A stretch of DNA of 54,180 nucleotides from Actinomycetota bacterium (GTDB taxonomy: Bacteria > Actinomycetota > Actinomycetes > Mycobacteriales > Mycobacteriaceae), in contig JAFDWN010000069.1 in the NCBI GenBank assembly GCA_018268465.1, forward strand, positions 1 to 54,180, written 5' to 3'. The notes under the pieces are model-generated. The model was not told the origin of the DNA. It saw only the letters and a program-made list of their open reading frames with translations, and did not search any database. The position numbers and the translations under genes were made by a program. Positions 35,885-44,641 of the stretch are shown piece by piece. Position 1 is the first letter of the stretch. Each line of letters begins with the position of its first letter.

Positions 35885-35967
35885 CACGAAACCGGTTGCC
35901 ACTCATGGTTACACCCGTTCACCGACGGTACGGATCTGATCCTGCTCACGCCGGCACCGCCCGGTCT

Positions 35968-36951
35968 TCACCCGCCGACGCACGCCGACGCGGGCTCCAG
36001 CACCGACAGGATGGCGTCCACGGCACCCTCCCCTGCGCGTGCCACGCTCTCCTGCGTGAATCCCCCGATATGCGGGGTAGCGATCACCTTCTCGTGCACG
36101 ACCAGCCTCAAATCGGTCGGCGGCTCACTGGCGAAGGCGTCGATTGCGTAGGCGCTCAGCTGATTTCGGTCCAACGCGTGCAGCACAGCACGATCGTCGA
36201 CCAGTTCGGCGCGCGCGGTGTTCACCAGGACCGCGCCGGGCCGCACCAACGCGAGGCGGGCGGAGTCCAGCAACGGACGATCCCCGGGCGGGGCATGCAG
36301 CGAAAGCACATCCGCGTCGGCGAGCACCCGCTCCAGTGATGCCCACTCGAAGCGCGCCGGCGCAGTCCACTCCGCGTCGGGAAATGCATCGTAGCCAACC
36401 ACATTCATTCCGATACCGGCCGCCATGGCCGCCAGCCGGCGGCCGATCTGGCCCACCCCGACGATGCCCATGGTGCGACCGGCCAGTTCCAGACCCGTCG
36501 ACCGCGACCATTCGCCGCCCTTCAGCCGCGCATCCGACCACGGGATCCGTCGCACGCCCGCGAAGGCAAGCGCCAGCGCCAGTTCCGCCACCCCCTGGGA
36601 GTTCGCACCCACGGCGGGCAACACCCGGATGCCCCGCTCCCCCGCCGCGGCGAGGTCGACATTGTTGAGCCCCACACCGTTTCGGGCGATCACCCGTAGA
36701 TCGGGTGCGCCGCGCAATACCTCGGCGGTGATCGGCTCCACCCCGGCCAGATAGCCGACACATCCGGGCAGCTCGGCGAGCAGCTCCCCGACGGTCGGAG
36801 TGCGCCCCGGCGCGGGAAAGACCAACTCGAACCCGTGCCGTTGCAGGCGCTCCAGCGCCGGGTGCCGGCCCGTGGAGAGCGAACGCGGCGTGACCGCCAC
36901 CCTCCGGCGGGAGAGTGGCGGCACCGCCGCGCCCGGAGCTAGCCCGCCCAT
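35968..36951 (-). CDS. D-2-hydroxyacid dehydrogenase (phosphoglycerate dehydrogenase-like)
   Basis: A 327-residue NAD-dependent dehydrogenase. The Rossmann motif is GIVGVGQIG at 162-170, with substrate loop IARNGVGLNNVDLAAAGERGI. The catalytic set is R247 (NTARAELVDD), E276 and H294 (PHIGGFT). It resembles the SerA/glyoxylate reductase group without the ACT domain. It is the last gene of the 12-gene operon, overlapping the cupin isomerase gene by 13 bases if ATG 36951 is the start; GTG at 36900 is an alternative closer to the fold. A likely job is interconversion of a 2-oxo and 2-hydroxy acid intermediate; the substrate is unknown. Confidence 0.85.
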   Translation of the reverse strand: MGGLAPGAAVPPLSRRRVAVTPRSLSTGRHPALERLQRHGFELVFPAPGRTPTVGELLAELPGCVGYLAGVEPITAEVLRGAPDLRVIARNGVGLNNVDLAAAGERGIRVLPAVGANSQGVAELALALAFAGVRRIPWSDARLKGGEWSRSTGLELAGRTMGIVGVGQIGRRLAAMAAGIGMNVVGYDAFPDAEWTAPARFEWASLERVLADADVLSLHAPPGDRPLLDSARLALVRPGAVLVNTARAELVDDRAVLHALDRNQLSAYAIDAFASEPPTDLRLVVHEKVIATPHIGGFTQESVARAGEGAVDAILSVLEPASACVGG

Positions 36952-37529
36952 TTCGGGTTGTCCACGAAAGTCGGTCGCCCGTCGACGTCGACGCAGAGCT
37001 TGCGGAAACCCTTCTCCTCGATCGTCCCGTAGTCGTGACCGGCGTGGCCGGGGAACCCGAAGAAGGTGATCAGCGGCTCGGTGCTGCTGGTGTTGATGCT
37101 CCTGTGCGCGTAACGCCGCGGCACATACACGGCCTGGCCGGGGACGAACTGCGCCCACTGCACGTCACCCTCGGGGTTCTCCATCAGCATGTACCCCTCG
37201 CCGGAGAGGCAGAAGTAGATCTCACCGGTATCGAGGACGGTGTGGAAGTGCCCCTTGGTCATGAAGTACTCGTCGCCGACCGTTCCGGGGTAGACGATGC
37301 TCGTGCCGTAGGCGACATCGCCGGAAGTCTCCGGGACGCCCATGTCGTAGAACTCGTAGACCAGCACATCCTCGCGGCGCAGTTGCGCCGCGGCCGCCTC
37401 GGTGTCGGCGTACATATCCGCCATCGCCGACAGAGTGCGGCGCAGCGGGTCGCGTGCCGACGAAAGGCCCGTGCGCAGGTCGAACGGGGTGACCGTCGCG
37501 GCGACGGTGGTGGGAGCGGAGGTGGTCAT
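36939..37529 (-). CDS. Cupin-type glucose-6-phosphate isomerase
   Basis: A 196-residue cupin of the archaeal-type phosphoglucose isomerase family (PF06560). Metal ligands are visible as H94 and H96 (KGHFH), E103 (TGEIYF) and H142 (RRYAHRS), the same pattern and spacing as the archaeal enzyme. The product segment YGTSIVYPGTVGDEYFMTKG is also typical. Such enzymes interconvert aldose- and ketose-6-phosphates. Mycobacteria use the unrelated Pgi for central metabolism, so this copy probably handles a pathway-specific sugar phosphate. It starts one base after the shikimate-dehydrogenase-like gene. Confidence 0.86.
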   Translation of the reverse strand: MTTSAPTTVAATVTPFDLRTGLSSARDPLRRTLSAMADMYADTEAAAAQLRREDVLVYEFYDMGVPETSGDVAYGTSIVYPGTVGDEYFMTKGHFHTVLDTGEIYFCLSGEGYMLMENPEGDVQWAQFVPGQAVYVPRRYAHRSINTSSTEPLITFFGFPGHAGHDYGTIEEKGFRKLCVDVDGRPTFVDNPKWAG

Positions 37530-37530
37530 G

Positions 37531-38496
37531 TCAGCCCTTCTGTGTGGTTGTTGTGCGTGCGATATCGGCGAGCTGGTCGAATTCGGGTCCTGCCGTGGGG
37601 ATTTCGATGTCGAAGACGTCGCTGATCACCCGGGTCCAGCCGTGGATGAAGTAGACCCAGCCGTCCTCGACACGGACGCCGCGTTGCGCGCGGGCCTGGT
37701 CCAGGAACACGAGATCACCCCGGTAGTTGAAGTCCCACGCGATCGCCCCCGGCGGGAACACCGCCGCGTCGGTGAGCGGCGAACCCGGCCGATCCTTGCC
37801 GAGTCCGGTGGCGTTGACGACGACCGAATCCGGCGGCAGATCGGCGAGTCGGCGGTCATTGTCGGCCGGGGCGGGGGAGTGCACGTAGTCGATCTTCAGC
37901 GCGGAGGCCAGCCCGTCGTGGATGGACCGCATCTCGTCGAGGCGATGCGGGCGCCGGTTGGTGACCACAATCCGGTCGGGCACGTCGCCGCCGCGCTGTT
38001 GACGCTGATGCAGGTAGAGCGTCAGCGCCAGCGACGAGCCGCCCGCCCCGAGCAGCAACAGCTCGCCGCCGTCAGCCCAGTATCCCTCTGGCACAATAGC
38101 TTCCAGGGACAGGCCGCTGGTGATCGGATCCATGGCCTGCCCGCGCAGCCGGGGGCCCCGCTTGGCGATGCTGCTGACCTCGTCGAGCAATGCCGCGGAG
38201 TCTCCGACCTCGTCGAACAGATCCCGGGCGGCTTTGAACAGGTTGAGTTTGTGCGTCGTGACGAGGGCACCGCGGGACAGCGGATCGTCCTTGATGAAGG
38301 ACACCACGTCGCGGTAGACGGCCGGTTCGGCGTCCAGCGGCAAGTCGATACCGGTGATGTCGGCGTCGATGCCCAGATGCCGTGCCCAGGCGGGAAACAC
38401 CTTCATGATCGACGACGCGCCGGTCGTGACACCGATGAAATACATCGTCGGCCGCAGCGCCGGCGGCGGCATATGGGCAGCAAGGGGTAGGGACAT
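37531..38496 (-). CDS. Shikimate dehydrogenase-like oxidoreductase
   Basis: A 321-residue protein with the shikimate/quinate dehydrogenase layout: an N-terminal substrate domain, K83 in GALVTTHK (catalytic Lys position), D123 in GQAMDPITSG (catalytic Asp position) and a Rossmann motif LLLGAGGSSLAL at 147-158. The usual SxS shikimate-binding motif near residue 20 is not recognisable (TTGASSIMKVFPAW instead). The catalytic pair is thus kept while the substrate pocket differs, so it likely acts on a different polyol or cyclitol-like acid. The start at 38496 has GGAG upstream. It lies in the middle of the sugar operon. Confidence 0.72.
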   Translation of the reverse strand: MSLPLAAHMPPPALRPTMYFIGVTTGASSIMKVFPAWARHLGIDADITGIDLPLDAEPAVYRDVVSFIKDDPLSRGALVTTHKLNLFKAARDLFDEVGDSAALLDEVSSIAKRGPRLRGQAMDPITSGLSLEAIVPEGYWADGGELLLLGAGGSSLALTLYLHQRQQRGGDVPDRIVVTNRRPHRLDEMRSIHDGLASALKIDYVHSPAPADNDRRLADLPPDSVVVNATGLGKDRPGSPLTDAAVFPPGAIAWDFNYRGDLVFLDQARAQRGVRVEDGWVYFIHGWTRVISDVFDIEIPTAGPEFDQLADIARTTTTQKG

Positions 38497-38544
38497 GACT
38501 GTGCTCCAATGGGTTTCGAGATGATGTGGGCGGCCGGGACGGCG

Positions 38545-40044
38545 TCAGTGCTCTTCCCAGTCGCGGGCCCGGCCGACGGCCTTCTGCCAGCCCGCGTACA
38601 TGGCGGTGCGGGTCTCGCTGGGCATATCCGGGGTGAAGGTGCGCTCGACGCGGTAGGTGGCGGCCAGCTCGGCGCGGTCCTTCCAGTAGCCGGTGGCCAG
38701 CCCGGCCAGGTAGGCCGCACCACGCGCCGTCGTCTCGACCACGGTGGGTCGCGCCACGCGGACGTCGAGCAGATCCGACTGCAGCTGCATGAGGAAGTTG
38801 TTGCGTGCGGCGCCGCCGTCGGCGCGAATCTCACTGGCCGCGATGCCCGAATCGTCCTGCATCAGGCTGATGACGTCGCAGATCTGGTAGCAGATCGCCT
38901 CGAGCGCCGCCCTGATGATGTGGTTGCGGTTGACGCCGCGGGTCAGCCCGACGATCGCGCCCCGGGCATACGGATCCCAGTACGGTGCCGCCAACCCGAC
39001 GAACGCCGGGACGAAGTACACACCGTTGGAGTCGGGCACCCGCTGCGCCGCGAACTCGGTGTCGTCGGCGTCGTAGACGATCTTGAGTTCGTCACGCAGC
39101 CACTGCACCGTCGCTCCGGATACGAAAATCAAACCCTCCAGCGCATATTCGACCTTTCCGTCCAGCCCCCAGGCCGGGATGGTCAGCAGGCCGCTGGTGG
39201 AGTGCACGGGGACAGCGCCGGTGTTCATCACCAGGCTGGCACCCGTGCCGTAGGTGGTCTTCACCATGCCCGGCTCGAAACACGCCTGCCCGAACAGCGC
39301 CGCATGCTGGTCCCCGATGGCCGACGCGATGGGGATCTGGGCTTCGATGAAGATGTCGCGGCAGGTGTGGCCGTAGATCTCGCTGCTCTGGTGCACCTCC
39401 GGCAGCAACGCGGCGGGGATGTTGAGTTCCTTGAGCATGCGTTCGTCCCACACGAGACGGTGGATGTCGAAGAGCAGTGTGCGCGAGGCGTTGGTGTAGT
39501 CGGTGACGTGCACCCGCCCGCCGGTGAGATTCCAGATCAGCCAGCTGTCGACGGTGCCGAACGCGAGTTCACCGCGTTCGGCACGCTCCCGCACCCCGGG
39601 AATGTTGTCGAGAATCCAGGCCAGTTTGGTACCCGAGAAGTAGGCGTCGATGAGCAGGCCCGTGGTGGCGCGGACATGTTCCTCCAGCCCGGCCGCTTTC
39701 AACTGGTCGCAGAACGCCGCGGTCCTGCGGTCCTGCCACACAATGGCATTCGTGACGGGCACCCCGGTGGCGCGGTCCCACACGATCGTCGTCTCACGCT
39801 GATTGGTCACGCCGATCGCCGCGACGTCGCGGGCGGACAGCCCCGCCCGCGCCAATGCCTCCTTGGCGACGGTCACCTGCGTGTTCCAGATGTCGAGGGG
39901 ATTGTGTTCGACCCACCCCGCCTGCGGGTAGATCTGCGGGAACTCCTGCGCGGCCTCGACGACGACCTGACCGTCGTGGTCGAACAGAATCGCGCGGATG
40001 CTCGTGGTCCCTGCGTCGAGGGCCATGACGACACTGTCACTCAT
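38545..40044 (-). CDS. glpK: Glycerol kinase
   Basis: A 499-residue FGGY kinase of the glycerol kinase group. D10 opens the phosphate 1 motif ([15 protein letters not shown]), and all glycerol contacts of the E. coli enzyme occur at the same residue numbers: R83 and E84 (NQRETT), W103, Y135, D245 and Q246 ([13 protein letters not shown]). The enzyme transfers phosphate from ATP to glycerol, or a close triose or polyol. The GlpK-like identity is strong, which is unusual in an operon with an ABC sugar importer. It overlaps the upstream zinc dehydrogenase by four bases (ATGA). I infer that glycerol or a glyceraldehyde-derived polyol is an intermediate. Confidence 0.92.
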   Translation of the reverse strand: MSDSVVMALDAGTTSIRAILFDHDGQVVVEAAQEFPQIYPQAGWVEHNPLDIWNTQVTVAKEALARAGLSARDVAAIGVTNQRETTIVWDRATGVPVTNAIVWQDRRTAAFCDQLKAAGLEEHVRATTGLLIDAYFSGTKLAWILDNIPGVRERAERGELAFGTVDSWLIWNLTGGRVHVTDYTNASRTLLFDIHRLVWDERMLKELNIPAALLPEVHQSSEIYGHTCRDIFIEAQIPIASAIGDQHAALFGQACFEPGMVKTTYGTGASLVMNTGAVPVHSTSGLLTIPAWGLDGKVEYALEGLIFVSGATVQWLRDELKIVYDADDTEFAAQRVPDSNGVYFVPAFVGLAAPYWDPYARGAIVGLTRGVNRNHIIRAALEAICYQICDVISLMQDDSGIAASEIRADGGAARNNFLMQLQSDLLDVRVARPTVVETTARGAAYLAGLATGYWKDRAELAATYRVERTFTPDMPSETRTAMYAGWQKAVGRARDWEEH

Positions 40045-41114
40045 TGCCTCGGTCCTTCCTCGGTGGCGCCGCCGGCGAAGGTGATCATCGCCTTCATCCC
40101 CGCGCCGCTGGAGGCGTGGTCCATCGCCTCGTCGATGCGTTCGATGTCGAAGGTGCGGCTGACGAACCGGCCCAAGTCCACTCGGCCGTCGGCGACGAGG
40201 GCCAGCGCTCGGTCGTAATCGGCGTTGCTGCTGCCGGTGGTGCCGGTCAGGACCAACCCGCGGTAGTGCACGCGGTTGGTGTCGATGTCCACCGCGCCGC
40301 CCCGGCCCAGTCCGGAGAAGAAGTTCAGCCGCCCATGGGTGGCCAGCATCTCGACCGCCTGGGTTTGCACCGCGGGATCGGAGACACAGGTGACGACGAC
40401 GTCGGCGCCGCGGCCGCCGGTGTGCTCCCGCACCACGTCGGCGAGGTCGGCGTCGGTGGTCAGCACGGTGACGTCCGCGCCGGCCTCCCGGGCCCGGCGC
40501 AGCCGTTGCGGCGAGCGGTTGGCGACGATCACCGCCGCCGCCCCCGACAGCTTGGCCAGCAGGGTGTGGAAGATCCCGATGGGTCCGGCCCCGACGATCA
40601 CCACGACGTCGTCACGCCCGACGCCGAGCACGCTCTGCCCCCGCAGGCAGCAGGAGAACGGTTCGACGAGGGCGGCTTCTTCGAAGGTGACTCCGTCGGG
40701 GAGGCGGAATACGTTGCCGCGCTGCACCGCGAAGCCCGGCACCCGCAGATACTCCTGGAACCCACCGTCCAGGGTGATGCCGAACGCCTCGTAGTCGGCG
40801 CACATGTTGTTCAGCCCCTGACGGCAGAACCGGCAGTGCCCGCATCCGATGTTCGGTGTGATCGACACCCGGTCACCGACAGTGAAATCGCGGACCGCCG
40901 CGCCCACTTCGACGACGACACCGGCGGTTTCGTGGCCCAGTACCCGGCGTTGCCCGTCGGGCAGTTTGAAGTGCCCGTACGTGGCGATGCGCAGGTCGGT
41001 GCCGCAGATGGACGCGGCGCGCACCGCCACCAGCAGGTCCTCGGGCCCGATCGCGGGAACCGGTACGTCGTCGACCTTGACGACTCCGGGCCCGTGGAAC
41101 ACCGCGGCTTTCAT
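40041..41114 (-). CDS. Zinc-containing alcohol/polyol dehydrogenase, full metal sites
   Basis: A 357-residue medium-chain dehydrogenase. Catalytic zinc ligands are C37 and H61-E62 ([14 protein letters not shown]), and the structural zinc set C91, C94, C97, C105 is complete ([16 protein letters not shown]). The coenzyme fold follows with GAGPIGIFH. It falls in the sorbitol/threonine/xylitol dehydrogenase-like part of the family. ATGA overlaps join it to both neighbours, the GatD-like gene upstream and glpK downstream. It probably oxidises or reduces a polyol intermediate; the substrate is not determined. Confidence 0.85.
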   Translation of the reverse strand: MKAAVFHGPGVVKVDDVPVPAIGPEDLLVAVRAASICGTDLRIATYGHFKLPDGQRRVLGHETAGVVVEVGAAVRDFTVGDRVSITPNIGCGHCRFCRQGLNNMCADYEAFGITLDGGFQEYLRVPGFAVQRGNVFRLPDGVTFEEAALVEPFSCCLRGQSVLGVGRDDVVVIVGAGPIGIFHTLLAKLSGAAAVIVANRSPQRLRRAREAGADVTVLTTDADLADVVREHTGGRGADVVVTCVSDPAVQTQAVEMLATHGRLNFFSGLGRGGAVDIDTNRVHYRGLVLTGTTGSSNADYDRALALVADGRVDLGRFVSRTFDIERIDEAMDHASSGAGMKAMITFAGGATEEGPRQ

Positions 41115-42217
41115 CGGCCGGCCCCGACCGTGGACGGCGCGTCGCTCGAGGCGTCCCGCAACTCGCCGCGCGCCTCCGCGGAAACGGCGAAGACGACCTT
41201 GTTGGACCACAGGCGCTTCCCGGCGATGTCTGCCATGAGCTGTGGAGCCTCCTCCAACCCGCGCAGGTGACTGATCAACGGCGCGACCGCCAGGGTGCCC
41301 CGGGCGATGTGTTCCACCACCATGTCCCATTCACTGCGGCCCGACGGAGTGATTCGCGAGTTCCAGGTCCCGATGATGACGAGTTCACGGCGGATGAACG
41401 ACGAGATCGACGCCCGCGGGATGGTCACGTCGGCTTTCAGATCGCCCAGCACGAGCACCTGGCCCTGCGGTGCGGCCACATCCAGGCACTGCAGGAACGC
41501 CGACGGAAAACCGGTGGCCTCGACAGCGGCGTCGACACCGCGCCCGTCCGTGCGGCCCCGCACCGCGGCGACCGCGTCCTGCGCCGCGGCGTCGATCACC
41601 TCGAATCCCAACTCGGCCATCACGTCGAGCTTGCGGGGGTCGACGTCGGCGACCAGTACCCGCGTCCAGCCCAGGATCCGCAGCCACTGCGCGGCCAACG
41701 CCCCGATCGGTCCCGCACCGAGTACCACCACACTGCCCGCCGACGGCACCCGTAGCTTCTGCACGGCGTGCAGGGCGACCGCGGCCGGTTCGACCATGGC
41801 GGCGTGCGCCAACGGCATGGTGGCCGGTACCGCGACCAGGTTCGCCTCGGGCACCCACAGTCGCTCGGCCATCGCCCCGTCGCGGCGGGAGCCGAAGTAG
41901 TCGTAGCCCTCCGACAGCGCCCATTCGCCGACCCCGGTGAGGGGGTCGTCGCAGCGGGGGAGGAGCGGAAACACCGCCGCCCGGTCACCGGGCGCGAATG
42001 GTGAACCCTCCGGCGCCGTTTCGACCACCGCGGAGAACTCGTGGCCCAGGATCAGCGGGTAGTGGTAGGCGGTGTGGTGCGCGAACCGCAGCACGTCGGA
42101 TCCGCACACCCCGACGCTGCCCACCTGCACCAGCACCGGCCGTTCACCGAACGGCGCCGGGTCGGGGACGTCTTTGTACACCAGGGTGTCGTTGGCTTCC
42201 AGGACTGCCGCTTTCAT
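41111..42217 (-). CDS. GatD-like medium-chain dehydrogenase lacking structural zinc site
   Basis: A 368-residue medium-chain dehydrogenase resembling galactitol-1-phosphate 5-dehydrogenase: HYHYPLILGHEFSAVVE-type segment with H59-E60, C38 as catalytic ligand, YDYFGSRRDGAMAE at about 105-118 and GAGPIGALAAQ. In the region where the four structural cysteines should be (84-105) only C89 remains, so the structural zinc is probably absent. A polyol-phosphate or polyol is the likely substrate. It follows the SDR gene by three bases and overlaps the next dehydrogenase by four. Confidence 0.82.
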   Translation of the reverse strand: MKAAVLEANDTLVYKDVPDPAPFGERPVLVQVGSVGVCGSDVLRFAHHTAYHYPLILGHEFSAVVETAPEGSPFAPGDRAAVFPLLPRCDDPLTGVGEWALSEGYDYFGSRRDGAMAERLWVPEANLVAVPATMPLAHAAMVEPAAVALHAVQKLRVPSAGSVVVLGAGPIGALAAQWLRILGWTRVLVADVDPRKLDVMAELGFEVIDAAAQDAVAAVRGRTDGRGVDAAVEATGFPSAFLQCLDVAAPQGQVLVLGDLKADVTIPRASISSFIRRELVIIGTWNSRITPSGRSEWDMVVEHIARGTLAVAPLISHLRGLEEAPQLMADIAGKRLWSNKVVFAVSAEARGELRDASSDAPSTVGAGR

Positions 42218-42220
42218 CGG

Positions 42221-43072
42221 TCAGACCTCCATGCCGTAGCGATGGGCTTTGTGGGTGGGGTACAGCGAGATGGTGGGCACGGTGACGTCGGGGGTGCGGG
42301 TGGCGACCCACAGCGTGGCTTCGGCGACATTGGAGACGTCGATGCAGCTGGCGTAGATGCCCTCGGCCATCTCCTTTTCGTCCAGCCATCCGTCGGTGTA
42401 GGCCGGCAGGTCCTCGTCGTAGAGGCCCTTGTCGATGATCTCGGTCATCGGGGTGGCGACGTGGGAGGGGTTGATGACGGTCACGCCGATGTTCTTCTCC
42501 TTGCCCTCCAGCAGGATGTTCTTGCTGAAGCCGAGCATCCCGTGTTTGGAGGCGCGGTAGGGGCTGTGCCCGGGCCCGGAGGCCACCCGTGTCGAGGACG
42601 AGCCCATGTTCATGATGCGGCCACCGCCGGGCTGGGTGGACATGATCCGGAACGCCTCCCGGCAGCTGAGGAATACGGCGGTGAGGTTGGGGCCGATAGT
42701 CTTGTTCCACTCCTCGAGCGTCACGTCGACGACCGGAGGGGACAGGGAGTCCCGGCCGGCGCTGTTGACCACGAGGTCGACCGAGCCCCACGTTTCGCGG
42801 GCGGATGCGAAGAAGTCGATCACCGATTGCTCGTCGGTGACGTCGGCGACGTGCGCCTCGGCGGTCCAGCCGCGCGAAACGATCTCGTCGACAACGGTTT
42901 TCAGACGTTCGGCGTCGATATCGACCACCAGGACCTTGGCCTGGTTGGCGGCGAAAGTGCGGCTGACGGCTTCGCCGATGCCCGAAGCGCCGCCGGTGAC
43001 GATGGCGACCTTGCCGGCCAGGGCGGTGCCCGGCTGCGGCATATAGTTCGGGGTGAAGGTGGGGGTGCTCAT
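42221..43072 (-). CDS. Short-chain dehydrogenase/reductase
   Basis: A 283-residue classical SDR. The cofactor motif is TGGASGIG at 26-33 with acidic D51 after the second strand (VVDID), which favours NAD over NADP. Catalytic residues are S158-S160 (NMGSSSTR), Y172 and K176 (YRASK). Ends in a tail of about 40 residues (YPTHKAHRYGMEV). Start ATG 43072 has GAGGAAG four bases upstream. It lies 25 bp after the aldolase gene and is expected to oxidise a sugar or polyol intermediate. Confidence 0.87.
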   Translation of the reverse strand: MSTPTFTPNYMPQPGTALAGKVAIVTGGASGIGEAVSRTFAANQAKVLVVDIDAERLKTVVDEIVSRGWTAEAHVADVTDEQSVIDFFASARETWGSVDLVVNSAGRDSLSPPVVDVTLEEWNKTIGPNLTAVFLSCREAFRIMSTQPGGGRIMNMGSSSTRVASGPGHSPYRASKHGMLGFSKNILLEGKEKNIGVTVINPSHVATPMTEIIDKGLYDEDLPAYTDGWLDEKEMAEGIYASCIDVSNVAEATLWVATRTPDVTVPTISLYPTHKAHRYGMEV

Positions 43073-43097
43073 GGGTCTTCCTCTCACAGTGGGTTTT

Positions 43098-43736
43098 TCA
43101 CGAAGTGGTCGCGCTGGTTGGGGCGCCGAGGGCGGTCGCCCTGGCGGCGCGTTCGGCGATGGTGTCGAATCGTCCCGCGGCGATGTCGGCGGCGGGGGCG
43201 ATCCACGTCCCGCCGACGGCCGCCACATTGGGTTGGGCCAGCCAATCAGGCGCGGTGGCCGCGGTGATCCCGCCGGTCGGCATGAACGACACCTCTCGGT
43301 ACGGGCCGCCCAGCGCGGTGAGCATGGGCAGACCGCCGCTGGCGACCGCCGGGAAGAATTTGAGCAGGGTCAGCCCGCTGGCCAGGCCCTGCTCGACCCC
43401 GGTGGGGGAGTTCACGCCCGGGATCACCGCAATGCCGTGCTCGAGACAGCGATCCACCACCGCCTGGTTGAATCCGGGCGTCACCACGAACGCCGCACCG
43501 GCGGACACCGCCGCATCCACCGTGGCCGCTGTCAGGACCGTCCCGGCGCCGACGAGCACGTCGGGGCAATGGGTGCGCAGTTCGTCGATGGCCGCCGCGG
43601 CCGCGTCGGTCCGGAAGGTCACCTCGACGACGGGCAGCCCACCGCGGCGCAACGCCGCGCCGAGCGGGGCGGCCGACGCGGGGTCCTCGATCTGGACGAC
43701 GGGCACGACTTTCAGGTTCTGCAGCGTCTGCTTCAT
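43098..43736 (-). CDS. KDPG/KHG aldolase family protein
   Basis: A 212-residue class I aldolase of the 2-keto-3-deoxy-6-phosphogluconate / 4-hydroxy-2-oxoglutarate family. E38 (VVEVTFRT), R42 and the Schiff-base lysine K126 (LLKFFPA) are present, along with the GAGTVL loop, PTGGI at 153-157 and GGTWIAP. The reaction is cleavage of a 2-keto-3-deoxy acid to pyruvate and an aldehyde or aldehyde phosphate. Whether the substrate is phosphorylated cannot be read from these motifs. It overlaps the UlaG-like gene by four bases (ATGA). Confidence 0.9.
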   Translation of the reverse strand: MKQTLQNLKVVPVVQIEDPASAAPLGAALRRGGLPVVEVTFRTDAAAAAIDELRTHCPDVLVGAGTVLTAATVDAAVSAGAAFVVTPGFNQAVVDRCLEHGIAVIPGVNSPTGVEQGLASGLTLLKFFPAVASGGLPMLTALGGPYREVSFMPTGGITAATAPDWLAQPNVAAVGGTWIAPAADIAAGRFDTIAERAARATALGAPTSATTS

Positions 43737-44641
43737 GCGTGCCCTCCGACCAGCTCGAATCCGGCGCCGACGGCGGGCACGGTCCAACTGAGATGTGCGG
43801 GCGCGTCCCGCAGTGCGGCGATCGCCGCGGCGGGTGCGACCGTGTTGAAGTCGAAGAGCCCGAAGTGGTGGCACAGCAGCGCCGGAATGGCGGCGGCGCT
43901 GCACAATTCGACCGCTTCGTGCACGGTGAAGTTGCCCGGCACGCCGTTGGCCAGCCGGTCACGGTCACGGCCGTTGATCGGCAGCAGCGCGACGTCGATG
44001 CCCAGCCCGGCGAGCAGTTCGGCCTGCCCCGGATAGGGCACGCAGTCACCCGAGTGGTACAGCCGTACGGTGCCGGTGTCGACGACGTAGCCCAGGAAAT
44101 GGTGGGCCCCGTCGGCGTCGCGGGTCAGCTGCTCGTGGGCGGCGGGTACCGCGGTGACGGTGAACGGACCGATCCGGACCTCCTCGCCGGCGTCGAGGCC
44201 GCTGAGCAGTCCCGTGGGGATACCGCGGTCCAGCGCAATGGCGGACCGCGCCCGCGGTGCCACGAACTGCGGGCGGTTGGACCGCAGCACCGCCTCGATC
44301 GTCCACGGGTCCATGTGGTCGGTGTGGGCGTGGGTATGCAGCACTCCCACAACGGAATTCAGCTCTCCGGCCGATACCGGGGCCGGGTGCAGCCGCCGGT
44401 GCGGGAACCGCGCTCCTGCGTACTTCGCGGCCAAACTGTCCGAGAGGTACGGGTCGATGAGCAGCACGTCCGCACCGTGGCGCAGCGCGAATCCGGCCTG
44501 GCCGAGCCACCACAGCCGGGTCGCACCGTCGACGGTACCGGTGACCAGATCCTCGATGGTCAGCGCGGCGTCGTAGTGCACGGGAAAGGGGCCGAATCCG
44601 GGTCCCTGCGCCACGGCGGTCGGCACGAGGGCCGCGGTCAC
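43733..44641 (-). CDS. UlaG-like metallo-beta-lactamase-fold hydrolase
   Basis: A 302-residue metallo-beta-lactamase-fold protein. The metal motif HxHxDH is at 104-109 (THAHTDHMD), followed by H169, D199 (YHSGDC) and H258-H259 (LCHHFGLFD). The layout matches the UlaG (L-ascorbate-6-phosphate lactonase) branch, so a lactone or lactone phosphate is the expected substrate. The start is GTG at 44641, overlapping the ABC ATPase stop by four bases (GTGA). In this operon it may open a lactone formed by one of the dehydrogenases. Confidence 0.82.
   Translation of the reverse strand: MTAALVPTAVAQGPGFGPFPVHYDAALTIEDLVTGTVDGATRLWWLGQAGFALRHGADVLLIDPYLSDSLAAKYAGARFPHRRLHPAPVSAGELNSVVGVLHTHAHTDHMDPWTIEAVLRSNRPQFVAPRARSAIALDRGIPTGLLSGLDAGEEVRIGPFTVTAVPAAHEQLTRDADGAHHFLGYVVDTGTVRLYHSGDCVPYPGQAELLAGLGIDVALLPINGRDRDRLANGVPGNFTVHEAVELCSAAAIPALLCHHFGLFDFNTVAPAAAIAALRDAPAHLSWTVPAVGAGFELVGGHA

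Noticed and set aside
38509-40218. 569-codon plus-strand frame
   Set aside because: Antisense to glycerol kinase, whose catalytic residues are all present; composition is of a shadow frame.
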